NCBI GenBank assembly: GCA_963977425.1
Contig: CAXBOO010000002.1
Coordinates: 452,546-516,545 of the forward strand
Length of the DNA stretch: 64,000 nt
Reading direction: 5' to 3'
Source of the DNA: CAXBOO01 sp963977425
GTDB lineage: Bacteria; Bacteroidota; Bacteroidia; Flavobacteriales_D; Luteibaculaceae
In this document: positions 1 to 9,037 of the stretch, one piece after another
Layout of the letters: each line of letters begins with the position of its first letter
Numbering within the stretch: the stretch's first letter is position 1
Notes under the pieces: model-generated
Database searches by the model: none
What the model was told of the DNA's origin: nothing
The model's input: only the letters and a program-made list of their open reading frames with translations
Made by a program: the position numbers and the translations under genes

Positions 1-738
1 CGGGTCGTAAGCTGTTTTCGATTCTGACTCCTTTAATGCACTTAAAGCGACAACTCCACTATCCAACATAAACGTTGTCGGTATTGGGCCGTCTTCTGAC
101 TCTAATTTAGTTGCATACAAGTGCCATCCTTTATCCAACTTAGCTTTTGCCGTGAGTGTAACACTTTCGTTATCGTTTTGCTTGAAGTCGAAACTCCATT
201 TAATTGGCTCAAAAATGCCTTCCGTACTTTCCGTCTCTGCAACAGTGCTTTCCGCATTTAAAGACCCCAACGATTTCGCATTATCAAGACCTTTTTTCAC
301 TGCCCATTTCACTTTCAATTCCTCTGGAGGTAAGCACTTAGAATCGTCGCAAGAAGTGAACATAAATACGCCTTCAACTATTTCTTTATCGCCCGTAAAT
401 CGAATATCTTGGTAAAACGACGCCGAGTTTTCGTGGTAGCTAAGTTCCATCCCAAACATATCGTCGTACTTCGACATAGGCTCACTTTCAACTACATCGC
501 CTATCAACTCAACATTATTGTTAGTCTTTACTTGTAGTTCTGTAGCCAAAGGCACATCAGGCATTTCTATATCAGCACCATAAATATGCCATCCATCTTC
601 AATGGTAGTTGACACCATCAAGCGTATATCGCCGTTGGGCAAATTAATTTGCGATGTTTTTATTTCAACTGGTTCGAAGATTTGAGCTTGAATTGCAAGT
701 CCAAAAAACGATAGGAGTGTAAAAAGTAAATATCTCAT
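1..738 (-). CDS. DsbD-family thiol:disulfide interchange protein, N-terminal fragment (cut by window edge)
   Basis: The reading frame starts with ATG at 738 and stays open to base 1, giving 246 residues of a longer protein. Residues 1-19 are a signal peptide (MRYLLFTLLSFF... ending AQAQ-like). Two DsbD-alpha-like immunoglobulin modules follow: one at about 20-145 with a cysteine pair at C130 and C135 (motif TSCDDSKCLPP), and a second starting near residue 175 with the same EP...W...GWHLY pattern. In DsbD the N-terminal domain receives electrons from a membrane domain and reduces periplasmic partners. The expected membrane and thioredoxin domains would lie left of base 1. The family call is firm; the exact substrate is unknown. 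Confidence 0.85.
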   Translation of the reverse strand, partial: MRYLLFTLLSFFGLAIQAQIFEPVEIKTSQINLPNGDIRLMVSTTIEDGWHIYGADIEMPDVPLATELQVKTNNNVELIGDVVESEPMSKYDDMFGMELSYHENSASFYQDIRFTGDKEIVEGVFMFTSCDDSKCLPPEELKVKWAVKKGLDNAKSLGSLNAESTVAETESTEGIFEPIKWSFDFKQNDNESVTLTAKAKLDKGWHLYATKLESEDGPIPTTFMLDSGVVALSALKESESKTAYDP

Positions 739-749
739 AGTCAGTAGGC

Positions 750-757
750 CAAAAGTA
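750..757 (-). promoter_or_regulatory. Candidate -7 element upstream of the DsbD-like gene
   Basis: Read on the minus strand this is TACTTTTG, a match to the Bacteroidota -7 consensus TAnnTTTG, ending 12 bases before the ATG at 738. No clear TTG -33 element is seen about 19 bases further up, and the leader would be very short. Confidence 0.3.
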
Positions 758-870
758 ATGCTTTGCTAAAAGAATTATAGATTGAAATCCACTATAAAAG
801 CCAAAAATTGAAAAGCTAAGGTGTATTGATTTCTCATAACTTAGATTTTAAACAACAACCGTCAGCTTAC

Positions 871-1290
871 ATGCAAAAACTACAACCTTTTCACCTCGCT
901 ATTCCTGTTAAAGAAATAACAACAACCCGTGCATTTTATAGAGATATTCTAGAGCTTGAAGAAGGTAGAAGCAGTAATCATTGGGTCGACTTCAATTTTT
1001 TCGGACATCAATTGGTCATTCACATTGCACCTGAAGCAATAATGGCACAAAGCAACGATGTCGACAGCAAATCGGTCCCCGTCCCCCATTTCGGAGTTGT
1101 ATTGACATTGGAACAATTCAAAACATTTTCTGAACGTCTAATACAAAAGGGTATTGAATTTATAATTGAACCTTATACGAGATTTGAAGGCCAGGCAGGC
1201 GAACAGTCAACCATGTTTTTCAAAGACCCTTCGGGCAATGCATTGGAGTTTAAGGCATTTAGAAAAATGGACAGTCTATTTGAGAAATAA
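871..1290 (+). CDS. VOC-family (glyoxalase/dioxygenase fold) protein
   Basis: A 139-residue single vicinal-oxygen-chelate module. It begins with PFHLAIPV, has a central HQLVIH strand and ends with DPSGNALEFKAF, the usual places for metal-binding His and Glu residues; the pattern fits the COG3565-type 'predicted dioxygenase' group. An in-frame TTG at 826 would add 15 residues, but family members start just before the FHLAIPV strand, so ATG 871 is chosen. The stop is immediately followed by the convergent end of the queuosine transporter gene. The substrate cannot be told from sequence. Confidence 0.8.
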   Translation: MQKLQPFHLAIPVKEITTTRAFYRDILELEEGRSSNHWVDFNFFGHQLVIHIAPEAIMAQSNDVDSKSVPVPHFGVVLTLEQFKTFSERLIQKGIEFIIEPYTRFEGQAGEQSTMFFKDPSGNALEFKAFRKMDSLFEK

Positions 1291-2010
1291 TCAGAATAGA
1301 ACATCTTGTACTTCTTCACCCATTTTGAGATGGAGTTTTTTCCGTATGATGTATGTAAATAAATACAATAAAGGAGTGTCGAATAATGCAACTATGATTT
1401 TGAACAAAAAACCATAGACAAACAATTCCGAAAAACGACTCCATTCAATCGCACCACATGCACACAACAGAAAAAGCACAGTTGCTGTATCGATCAACTG
1501 AGATGCCATGGTAGAAAAATTATTACGCAACCAGAGCTTTTTTCCTTTGGTTACTTTTTTCCAGAAATGATAAATACGGACATCGATTAATTGTGCAATA
1601 AGATAGGCGGCCATACTTGCTCCTACAGACGCAGCGGTTAATCCAAAAACAGTTTCGAATGTACCGTTATCTACAGGAGACCACGTAGTTGCCTGTGCAG
1701 CATTGGCTACTGTTACAATTAGCAATACAAAAAGCGCTGCCCAAAAACCAGCTATCACCGTTTGATTAGCTCGCTTTCGCCCATAAATCTCGGAAATACA
1801 GTCTGTAATTAAGAATGTAATGGGGTATGGCAAAATACCTACACTCAATTCGAATTTAAATTCTGAAAGTGTAGACCATGAGGTGCTCCAGTTTTCAGTA
1901 AATCCAAATGGATGCCAAACAAAAAACTTTTGAAAAATAAGATTGCAACTCACCAAAGCTGCAATGAATAAGGCGCTTAAAATGAGGTAGTATTTACCCG
2001 CCTTTGACAC
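1291..2010 (-). CDS. Queuosine precursor transporter (YhhQ/COG1738 family)
   Basis: A 239-residue integral membrane protein with about six hydrophobic segments. The family signature DCISEIYGRKRA occurs near residue 70, and there is a polar RNNFSTMASQLIDT stretch near residue 170. The family imports 7-deazaguanine precursors (preQ0/preQ1) for tRNA queuosine synthesis; this role comes from family knowledge. The start is a GTG at 2010 (VSKAGKYY...), with no usable ATG before the first membrane helix. It lies 5 bases after the stop of the small upstream gene, so the two are probably co-transcribed. It ends back-to-back with the VOC gene. Confidence 0.88.
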   Translation of the reverse strand: MSKAGKYYLILSALFIAALVSCNLIFQKFFVWHPFGFTENWSTSWSTLSEFKFELSVGILPYPITFLITDCISEIYGRKRANQTVIAGFWAALFVLLIVTVANAAQATTWSPVDNGTFETVFGLTAASVGASMAAYLIAQLIDVRIYHFWKKVTKGKKLWLRNNFSTMASQLIDTATVLFLLCACGAIEWSRFSELFVYGFLFKIIVALFDTPLLYLFTYIIRKKLHLKMGEEVQDVLF

Positions 2011-2015
2011 GGTAT

Positions 2016-2312
2016 TTAAAGCAAGTTGATTTTGTGAATTCTTGCAACAGGAATAATCACCCCTTTTTTCAACACTATATTATCCTCACCAGCTGCCCAG
2101 ATTGTGGTCGTTACTTTATACACCCTTTTATCGTCTTCAAAAACGATGGCAATTTTGTGGTGTTCAATATTTCCTAAAGCTTCTGCTTTTTTAATATTGG
2201 CAGCACGCAACTTTCTATCATCGGCATCGCTTAGCACTTCTTCATGCGGAAAATGGCAGTTGGCCACATCTTCTTTTTCTATAGAAGTTATATCCATGTT
2301 CTCGGGTATCAT
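2016..2312 (-). CDS. Small conserved hypothetical protein
   Basis: A 98-residue soluble protein with no signal peptide or membrane segment. The C-terminal half (KIAIVFEDDKRVYKVTTTIW then VARIHKI) looks like a compact beta structure. A basic, helical middle (DDRKLRAANIKKAEALGN) precedes it. I do not recognise a named family, although similar short proteins occur widely in Bacteroidota. The ATG at 2312 is used. It is 5 bases upstream of the queuosine transporter and about 43 bases downstream of tilS, so it could belong to a small tRNA-modification operon, but that is inference. Confidence 0.75.
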   Translation of the reverse strand: MIPENMDITSIEKEDVANCHFPHEEVLSDADDRKLRAANIKKAEALGNIEHHKIAIVFEDDKRVYKVTTTIWAAGEDNIVLKKGVIIPVARIHKINLL

Positions 2313-2355
2313 AATTAATGGTTAATGTAATATTTTGTTTTAATCTTGGCAAGCA

Positions 2356-3699
2356 TCAAGATATAATTATTGCTTTTTCTGTAAACTCCGATACCGCTAT
2401 TTTTTGAGCGTGCCTAGACCAATCGAAAATAATCAACTCATTATCAGCATCAAAGCATAAATCAGTCGTTCTTTTCCTCCATTGAGGAAATTTTTCTTGC
2501 GTTTGTATATCCGAAACTTTTTTTGCGTTCCCATCCATTCCAAATAGTTTCATTCTATCCCCACTTTGAGGAGTACGTATGCTTATTGGAAATGACATTT
2601 TTTTTTCATCCAAATACATTTTGCCTTTTTGAAACTGACCAACTCTGCCTTCAACAACTTCAACGTTTTTACTAGACGGAACAATTTTCAGCAAATCCGT
2701 TAGTTGAGAAACTACTTGAGGTTCAGTTACTAGATCGGATTCTGAATACACATACAAATGCTCTCGATAAAACTCGAAACTAAATTCGCCAAGCAACACT
2801 ACTTTCGATTCTGTATGGAACTGATTAAAATGGCTAGCCAATAATTCCACATCCTTATGGTGGCATTTAACCTCCACCTTCTTCAACATATGGAACAAAA
2901 AACCTTGAACATCCACAATGGACTGCCTAATTAAAGCAACATCCCATTCGTCAACTTTTCCATTGGACAACTTTGCTTTGATTATATACTTTAACGCTAC
3001 ACTATCGTACAGCGCACTTAATTCTAAAAGAGCCGATTGATTTCTATCCAAAAGTCGAACCGTGTTTTCGAGTGCATTTGGATGAATTTCTTTCAATTTT
3101 GGCAACACTTCCAAACGGATAAAATTGCGTTTGTAAGTACTCTTTAAATTGCTTTTATCCAATCGAAACGGAACGGAGTGCTCGGTTAAATAATCATCAA
3201 TCTCTTGCTTACTCATTCTAAAAAGTGGACGAAAAACAGCACCGCTTTTCTCTACCAAAGCATCCATTCCCGATAAGCCCGCGCCCCGTGCCATGTTGTA
3301 CACAAAGCCTTCAATTCGGTCGTTTTGATGATGAGCCGTTAGAAGTAAAGAACACGTTTCTAATTGCATCAATTCATTAAAAAAGGTGTACCGAAAATCT
3401 CTTGCTTTTTCTTGAAACGATGAAACATCTCTGCCATATGGCCATTCGCATATATGCAAGTCTAGTTTATGCTCATCGCAAAACGTTCTAACCAATTGTT
3501 CATCAGCATTGCTATCATCGCCCCTTTGCTTGTAATTAACATGGGCAACTACAACATTCATGTTATGATGATGCAAAGCGTGCAACATAGCCATGCTATC
3601 GCCTCCACCACTTACTGCCACTAACAATTTAGATTGTTTTTCTTCTGCAGACAAGTTGGAAAGAGCAGATATAAACTTATCAGAAAACCTTTGTTTCAT
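2356..3699 (-). CDS. tilS: tRNA(Ile)-lysidine synthetase
   Basis: This is an ATP-dependent ligase that converts C34 of the tRNA(Ile) CAU anticodon to lysidine, so that it reads AUA. The N-terminal PP-loop SGGGDSMAML (about residues 31-40) binds ATP. The LLTAHHQND and RPLF motifs of the N-type ATPase domain follow, and a TilS C-terminal region with SGDRMKLFGM and KKVSDIQTQEKFPQW ends the protein. ATG 3699 is chosen; a GTG lies immediately before it at 3702. The 447-residue length is normal for the family. It sits 18 bases downstream of the pabB-like gene on the same strand. Confidence 0.95.
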   Translation of the reverse strand: MKQRFSDKFISALSNLSAEEKQSKLLVAVSGGGDSMAMLHALHHHNMNVVVAHVNYKQRGDDSNADEQLVRTFCDEHKLDLHICEWPYGRDVSSFQEKARDFRYTFFNELMQLETCSLLLTAHHQNDRIEGFVYNMARGAGLSGMDALVEKSGAVFRPLFRMSKQEIDDYLTEHSVPFRLDKSNLKSTYKRNFIRLEVLPKLKEIHPNALENTVRLLDRNQSALLELSALYDSVALKYIIKAKLSNGKVDEWDVALIRQSIVDVQGFLFHMLKKVEVKCHHKDVELLASHFNQFHTESKVVLLGEFSFEFYREHLYVYSESDLVTEPQVVSQLTDLLKIVPSSKNVEVVEGRVGQFQKGKMYLDEKKMSFPISIRTPQSGDRMKLFGMDGNAKKVSDIQTQEKFPQWRKRTTDLCFDADNELIIFDWSRHAQKIAVSEFTEKAIIIS

Positions 3700-3717
3700 C
3701 ACTATGCAAAGTACTAT

Positions 3718-4854
3718 TTATTGACTGCGACGCAAAGCCTCTTGCATCATACTAAGTTTGGTCATGCATTCTTCATACTCCTCTTCTGGGTTGCATAAAG
3801 TAGTTATGGCTCCGCCAACCGAAACCGAAGTATATTTCTTCAATGCATCGTAATAAACACCACGAATCAAAACACTGCTGGTAATGTCTCCATTTGGCTT
3901 TATCCAACCTAAAGCGCCACTATATGTAACGCGTGGACTTGGCTCTAAACTATCGGTATAACCAACAGCTGCTATTTTAGGTGCTCCTGTCATAGAACCA
4001 ATTGGAAACAACTTTTCTATTATATCAGAAAACTCAACGTCAACGGATAGTTTAGCTGAAATATCCGTTATAAGCTGATGTACAGTTTCGAATGTATGCA
4101 CCTTACACAATGCATGGACTGCAACTGTATTTTTTTGAGCAATTTGACTTAAATCATGGCGAACCAAATCGACTATCATGATATTTTCTGCACGCTCTTT
4201 TACACTATTTTCAAGTTCCAGTTTTAATGCAAGATCTTTTTTAGCATCACCACCCCGTGGCCGCGTTCCTTTAATTGGTGCACAGCGAATGGTACCATTT
4301 TCTGTTTCAAAAAACAATTCAGGACTACCACTTATAACATGATGATGCTTGTACTGAAAATGAGCCGAAAAAGGAGCACTACTCAGTTCACTTACTTGTC
4401 GAAACACTTTATCAGGTGATATTTCTCCATCAAAATTATGCTCAAAACAAAAATTGGTTTCGTAAAACTCTCCTTTTTGAATGTGGTTTTTGATGGCTGA
4501 AATTCGTTCTAAATATTCACTTTTAGTAAGACTCGGTTTTAATTTTACTGAGGAAGATACAGAGACACATTCGGTTTTGTTTGCATAGGTTGTAGCTGAA
4601 TTAAAAACTAAAAACACACCTAAAGGGAAATCGATTTGAACATGCTTTTGCAAAGCATAATCCGAGAACAACCCTTTTAATTGATGACTCAACAAAAAAG
4701 CAATGTGTTTGCCTTTATTCGCTTTTAGAAAAGCATCAACACTTTTCCAATCTTCACCCGAATGAATTTCTAAAACGGAAGTGCATTGAGATAATTCTGT
4801 AGGTGCTTCAGCCCACGAATGCCCTTCGAATATTACTTTGACATTAGATAACAA
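3718..4854 (-). CDS. pabB: Chorismate-binding enzyme, aminodeoxychorismate synthase component I (PabB-like)
   Basis: A 378-residue anthranilate-synthase-I fold protein. The C-terminal chorismate domain is well kept: PIKGTRPRGG, ENIMIVDLVRHDLSQ, the FPIGSMTGAPK loop, and the final GGAITTLCNPEEEYEE. The N-terminal portion is short and lacks the LLES tryptophan-feedback site of TrpE, which favours PabB (folate branch) over anthranilate synthase. MenF-type isochorismate synthase fits less well because the NxMIVDLxR(N/H)D block is PabB/TrpE-like. No ATG is available; the start is a TTG at 4854 that overlaps the end of hemH by 11 bases, so it is probably translationally coupled. Confidence 0.82.
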   Translation of the reverse strand: MLSNVKVIFEGHSWAEAPTELSQCTSVLEIHSGEDWKSVDAFLKANKGKHIAFLLSHQLKGLFSDYALQKHVQIDFPLGVFLVFNSATTYANKTECVSVSSSVKLKPSLTKSEYLERISAIKNHIQKGEFYETNFCFEHNFDGEISPDKVFRQVSELSSAPFSAHFQYKHHHVISGSPELFFETENGTIRCAPIKGTRPRGGDAKKDLALKLELENSVKERAENIMIVDLVRHDLSQIAQKNTVAVHALCKVHTFETVHQLITDISAKLSVDVEFSDIIEKLFPIGSMTGAPKIAAVGYTDSLEPSPRVTYSGALGWIKPNGDITSSVLIRGVYYDALKKYTSVSVGGAITTLCNPEEEYEECMTKLSMMQEALRRSQ

Positions 4855-5863
4855 AGTTGTTATTCAAAATCGTTTTGATGCTTTCTACCCACTCATCAGA
4901 ATCGTTAAGTGCAGGAACTAACTGAATTTTTTCGCCACCATGTTCTACAAATATCTCTTGATATTCTTCGCCGATTTCATAAATGGTTTCTAAACAATCA
5001 GCAGTGAAGGCAGGACTAAAGACCAATAATTTCTTTTTGCCTTGTTTGGCTAAATCGGCAACCAATTCGTCTGAAAATGGCTTCAACCATTTTTTATCCA
5101 ATCTAGATTGGAACGACAATGTATAATCCGATTCGGGCAAGCCCATTTTCTCTGCCAACAATTTTGATGTTTGGTAACACGCTGCTTTATAACAGAACCT
5201 GTTTTCATCGTTGTACTCATGTTCGCAATCTCTATCAGAACACAAACCTTCGTTGTACACTTTGTCTACTTGACGCTCTGGCAAGCCATGGTACGACATG
5301 ATAACATGATCGTAATCAGAGAAATTAAACTGCTTACCAATATTGGCAACCGCATTGATGTAGCTTTCTTCTTCGAAATACTGGCTAATGCTTTGTATAT
5401 CTGGTATAACCCACCATTTAGAAATTACACGATACACTTCCTCAAAGGCAGAACCCGTTGAAGAGGATGCATACTGCGGAAACATCGGAAATAAAATAAT
5501 GCGCTTATAATTTTTCTTTTTAGCAGCTTCTAAAACACTTTCAATAGATGGATTTTGATAGCGCATTGCATAAGCAACATCAGCTTTTCCTTCTAGTGCT
5601 TTACCCAATTTCTCGGTAACCGATTCGGTGTATATTTTAAGAGGAGAACCCTCATCTGTCCACACTTTTTTGTAAATCTTAGAACTGCTGAAAGAGCGAA
5701 ACGGAACAATGATTCCATTCACTAAAATCTTTCTAAGCAAGTACGGTATATCAATTACTCTAGGATCATTTAGAAACTGAGTTAAATACGTTCTAACATC
5801 CTTAACCTCGGGAGAATTTGGTGTCCCGAGGTTGAGTAATAATACAAGTGTGTTGTTTTTCAT
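4844..5863 (-). CDS. hemH: Ferrochelatase
   Basis: This enzyme inserts Fe2+ into protoporphyrin IX, the last step of protoheme synthesis. At 339 residues it is typical. It opens with VLLLNLGTPNSPEVKDVRTYL and has the catalytic histidine in SYHGLPERQ (about residue 192) and the second active-site Glu in FTADCLETIYEI. A cysteine-bearing insert (CSDRDCEHEY...FCYKAACY) follows the His motif and is common in Bacteroidota ferrochelatases; the C-terminal Fe-S cysteines of animal enzymes are absent. hemL lies elsewhere in this window at 27348, so the heme genes are scattered. It is likely in an operon with pabB and tilS. Confidence 0.96.
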   Translation of the reverse strand: MKNNTLVLLLNLGTPNSPEVKDVRTYLTQFLNDPRVIDIPYLLRKILVNGIIVPFRSFSSSKIYKKVWTDEGSPLKIYTESVTEKLGKALEGKADVAYAMRYQNPSIESVLEAAKKKNYKRIILFPMFPQYASSSTGSAFEEVYRVISKWWVIPDIQSISQYFEEESYINAVANIGKQFNFSDYDHVIMSYHGLPERQVDKVYNEGLCSDRDCEHEYNDENRFCYKAACYQTSKLLAEKMGLPESDYTLSFQSRLDKKWLKPFSDELVADLAKQGKKKLLVFSPAFTADCLETIYEIGEEYQEIFVEHGGEKIQLVPALNDSDEWVESIKTILNNNFVI

Positions 5864-5910
5864 TATTTAAATGTGGATGGAATTGTTCGCCCATCCAAAA
5901 GAATGGTTGT

Positions 5911-7308
5911 TTAGATATGCAAAGCACGCTTTCCTGTAGCGTCTAAAGCTGCTTCTTTAAATGCTTCAGTAAAGGTTGGGTGAGCATGACATATGCGTGC
6001 AATATCTTCTGCACTCGCACGGTATTCCATAGCTACAACTGCTTCTGCAATCATATCAGCGACACGTGGTCCAATCATATGAACTCCTAGTATTTCGTCG
6101 GTATCTGCATCGGTAAGTACTTTTACTGTACCGTCTAAGTCCATACTTGCTCTAGCTCTTCCAAGGGCTTTGAAAGGGAACGCACCAGATTTGTAAGCAC
6201 GACCAGATTCTTTCAATTGCTCTTCTGTATATCCTACAGCAGCAACTTCTGGCCAAGTATATACAACACCAGGAATCAATAAGTGATTGATATGTGGTTT
6301 TTCGCCAGCAATATGCTCAGCCGCAAATACACCTTCTTCTTCGGCTTTGTGCGCCAACATGGCTCCCTTCACTACATCACCAATGGCATATACGTGAGGT
6401 AAAGCTGTTTGGAAAGTATCGTTTACGTTTACTCGACCTCTATCGTCGGTATTGATACCAATGTTATCTAAACCTAATTTATCGGTATAGGCTTTTCTTC
6501 CTACAGCAACCAAACAAATATCGGCTTCAAAAACTTGCTCAACACCTTTTTTGTCGTCAGCTTTTACTACAACTTTATCGCCAACGTTTTCCACAGATTT
6601 TACTTTGTGGCTAAGCTTACTAACAATACCTTGTTTTTTAAGCACCTTGAATAATTCTTTAGACAATGTTCCGTCCATAGTAGGGATTAACCTATCCATG
6701 AATTCTACAACGGTAACTTCTGTACCCAAACGAGAATAAACAGAGCCTAATTCTAGACCGATAACACCACCACCAATCACAACCATTTTCTTAGGAATTT
6801 CTTTCAACTCCAAGGCTTCGGTGCTGGTAATTATTCTTTCGTAATCTAATTTTATGAATGGCAAACTAGCCGCTTCAGAGCCTGTAGCAATGATGATATG
6901 CTTGCTTTCAATTTCTTGTTTTTTTCCGTCGTTATCAACTTCAACAACATGGGCACTTTTAAACGAACCAAAACCTGTAAGTACATCGATGTTGTTTTTC
7001 TTCATCAAAAACTCAATACCACCAACAGTTTGCTCTACAACACCATTTTTACGGGCAATCATTTGTTTGAAGTCGATTTTTGGCGCTCCAACTTTGATAC
7101 CGTGTTCAGCAAAATGCTTGGTAGCATTGTAATAATGCTCAGAAGAATCAAGAAGCGCTTTAGAAGGTATACAACCTACGTTAAGGCAAGTTCCACCTAA
7201 AGATTTTTTTTCAATAATTGCAGTTTTGAATCCTAATTGGGCACTTCGGATAGCTGCTATATAGCCTCCGGGACCTGAACCTATTACGGTTACATCGTAC
7301 TTTGTCAT
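5911..7308 (-). CDS. lpdA: Dihydrolipoyl dehydrogenase
   Basis: This is the E3 flavoprotein of 2-oxoacid dehydrogenase complexes and of the glycine cleavage system. It has an N-terminal FAD-binding GSGPGGYIAAI, the redox disulfide GGTCLNVGCIPSK (about residues 38-50), a central NAD-binding GGGVIGLELGSV, a second FAD contact AIGDVVKGAMLAHKA, and the C-terminal dimer-interface active-site HAHPTFTE. At 465 residues it is full length. It lies about 47 bases upstream of hemH and 32 bases downstream of lnt on the same strand. gcvP at 29517 is a possible functional client through the H protein, which is not in this window. Confidence 0.96.
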   Translation of the reverse strand: MTKYDVTVIGSGPGGYIAAIRSAQLGFKTAIIEKKSLGGTCLNVGCIPSKALLDSSEHYYNATKHFAEHGIKVGAPKIDFKQMIARKNGVVEQTVGGIEFLMKKNNIDVLTGFGSFKSAHVVEVDNDGKKQEIESKHIIIATGSEAASLPFIKLDYERIITSTEALELKEIPKKMVVIGGGVIGLELGSVYSRLGTEVTVVEFMDRLIPTMDGTLSKELFKVLKKQGIVSKLSHKVKSVENVGDKVVVKADDKKGVEQVFEADICLVAVGRKAYTDKLGLDNIGINTDDRGRVNVNDTFQTALPHVYAIGDVVKGAMLAHKAEEEGVFAAEHIAGEKPHINHLLIPGVVYTWPEVAAVGYTEEQLKESGRAYKSGAFPFKALGRARASMDLDGTVKVLTDADTDEILGVHMIGPRVADMIAEAVVAMEYRASAEDIARICHAHPTFTEAFKEAALDATGKRALHI

Positions 7309-7340
7309 ATCGCTTTTTGAACTTCTGCGAAGTTAAAAAA

Positions 7341-9002
7341 TTACTTTGCTCTCGCCACTTTTTCACGCATGCTTTGACTGATATTTATCAGCAATAGCAT
7401 TACAGCAACAAATGAAGCCAATCGACCTAAATAATCTCCAAAACGAGCATAAAAAGTCATTTGGTTTTCTTCTCGGATATTTCCTATTAAAACGGTTTTC
7501 TCGTCGTATTTGGTTTGAGACACCAATTCTCCTTCAGGATTAATTATTGCCGACACCCCAGTATTGGCAGAACGTACAACCCACCTTCTATTTTCAATAG
7601 CCCGAATTTGAGACAACATTAAATGTTGTTTATGCCCTGCACTATTGCCCCACCAAGCATCGTTGGTTATCACCCCCAAAACAGTTGCTCCATTGCGAAC
7701 AAATTCAGACACATACGCACCATAAATGCTTTCAAAACAAATAATAGGAGCAATTTTGACACCTGTATACTCCGATTCAAACACCGATCTTTCTGATTGC
7801 GTCCCCAACCCGCCTGTGGTACCTCCAAGATTTAACGCTATATTCTTAAAATGTTTAAAAAACGATGAAAAAGGTGTTGTTTCTACCCCTGGAACCAACT
7901 TGCTTTTATGGTAAATGGCATCGCTTACCTTGGTTTGATACAATGCAGCATTGTACGATCGATAATACAATCCTGTACCAGATATTGGCCTATTGATAAA
8001 GCTAGCTTCAGTTCCCTTAGGCATCAAGCTATCTGAGCTCATACCTATCAGCACATCGGCATTTTTATCGTGCACCAAACTTGTTCGTAGTACTCGAGCA
8101 GAATAACTGCTGCTTATGGTATTTTCCCACAAACCAACAGGCACATATTCGTCTCCCATTTTATTCAAATGAGTACGCTCTTGCAACGTAGTTTCTGGAA
8201 AAACATACAATTGTGCGGAAGGTGCTTTTTCATTCACCAATTCCAACAACTCCTCTAATTGAACTTGCGTGCTTTTACCCGAAAATTTTTCTGTGTAGGG
8301 ATCGACATTAGGCTGCACCAATGCAATTGAAATAGATTTAGAATTTGGTGTAGGCACATAATCAATAGACGATGACCATATCAAAGGCACACTAATAATT
8401 AGGATTTTTGAAACCGCTTTTATCCCAATCCACGATTTTGGGTATTTGCCTTTTTTAATGAACAAAACCAGTTTTAGCAAACTGAAATTGGCCAACAGCA
8501 CCCATACCGAACCTCCTAAAACACCCGTATAGGCATAAAATTGAATGATGCTTGGTGATGATGCGAATACATTTCCCAACTGAAACCACGGAAAAGATAA
8601 ATCCCAATCGAGATGAAAATATTCGTAGGCTATCCAAAAAGCAAAGAGTGTGAACAATCGCATATTGATTTTTCCACGCAGACTAAAACGCAGAGCCAAA
8701 TGCCACGCTAAAGCCATCGAAGTAGAATTAACCACTGCAGGCATAAAGTAAGAGAAAAACTTAGCCCCAAAACCACCTTCTACATTGAATAGCCAATAAA
8801 TACTGAATAAATGCCAAACAAAAAATGTGAGGTAAGGATATAGAAAACTTGTTTTAGCAGGATTTTCACTCTCAAAATCTATCCACAACAAAGGCAATAA
8901 TGCAACAAAAACAAGCGGCGTTAGCGAACCAATAAAAGGCCATGAAGCGGATAAAAGCACGCCAGATAATAAAGAAAGAATAAGTTTTTGTTTGGTTTGC
9001 AT
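7341..9002 (-). CDS. lnt: Apolipoprotein N-acyltransferase
   Basis: This inner-membrane enzyme adds the third acyl chain to the N-terminal cysteine of lipoproteins. About six hydrophobic helices fill residues 1-210, a periplasmic nitrilase-like domain follows, and a last membrane helix lies near the C-terminus. The Glu-Lys-Cys triad is visible as VFPETTLQE, KSKLVPGVE and ICFESIYG. The family motif ITNDAWWGNSAGHKQH is also intact. At 553 residues it is normal. Its clients here would include GldK, SusD, LptE and the small lipoprotein at 38581. It is divergent from pssA with only 35 bases between them. Confidence 0.95.
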   Translation of the reverse strand: MQTKQKLILSLLSGVLLSASWPFIGSLTPLVFVALLPLLWIDFESENPAKTSFLYPYLTFFVWHLFSIYWLFNVEGGFGAKFFSYFMPAVVNSTSMALAWHLALRFSLRGKINMRLFTLFAFWIAYEYFHLDWDLSFPWFQLGNVFASSPSIIQFYAYTGVLGGSVWVLLANFSLLKLVLFIKKGKYPKSWIGIKAVSKILIISVPLIWSSSIDYVPTPNSKSISIALVQPNVDPYTEKFSGKSTQVQLEELLELVNEKAPSAQLYVFPETTLQERTHLNKMGDEYVPVGLWENTISSSYSARVLRTSLVHDKNADVLIGMSSDSLMPKGTEASFINRPISGTGLYYRSYNAALYQTKVSDAIYHKSKLVPGVETTPFSSFFKHFKNIALNLGGTTGGLGTQSERSVFESEYTGVKIAPIICFESIYGAYVSEFVRNGATVLGVITNDAWWGNSAGHKQHLMLSQIRAIENRRWVVRSANTGVSAIINPEGELVSQTKYDEKTVLIGNIREENQMTFYARFGDYLGRLASFVAVMLLLINISQSMREKVARAK

Positions 9003-9016
9003 GCCTTAGTTTTTGG

Positions 9017-9024
9017 CAAATTTA
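9017..9024 (-). promoter_or_regulatory. Candidate -7 element for lnt
   Basis: Read on the minus strand it is TAAATTTG, a full match to TAnnTTTG, ending 15 bases upstream of the lnt ATG. I see no TTG at the expected -33 distance, so only half of the promoter is supported. Confidence 0.35.
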
Positions 9025-9037
9025 TACTTTCAGCGCA

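Noticed and set aside
826..870. TTG start for the VOC protein adding 15 residues
   Set aside because: The extra N-terminus (ISHNLDFKQQPSAY) has no place in the VOC fold; ATG at 871 fits the family start.
3718..4854. Assignment as trpE (anthranilate synthase I)
   Set aside because: No LLES feedback-site motif or trpG partner is seen, and the gene lies with hemH and tilS; PabB fits better.
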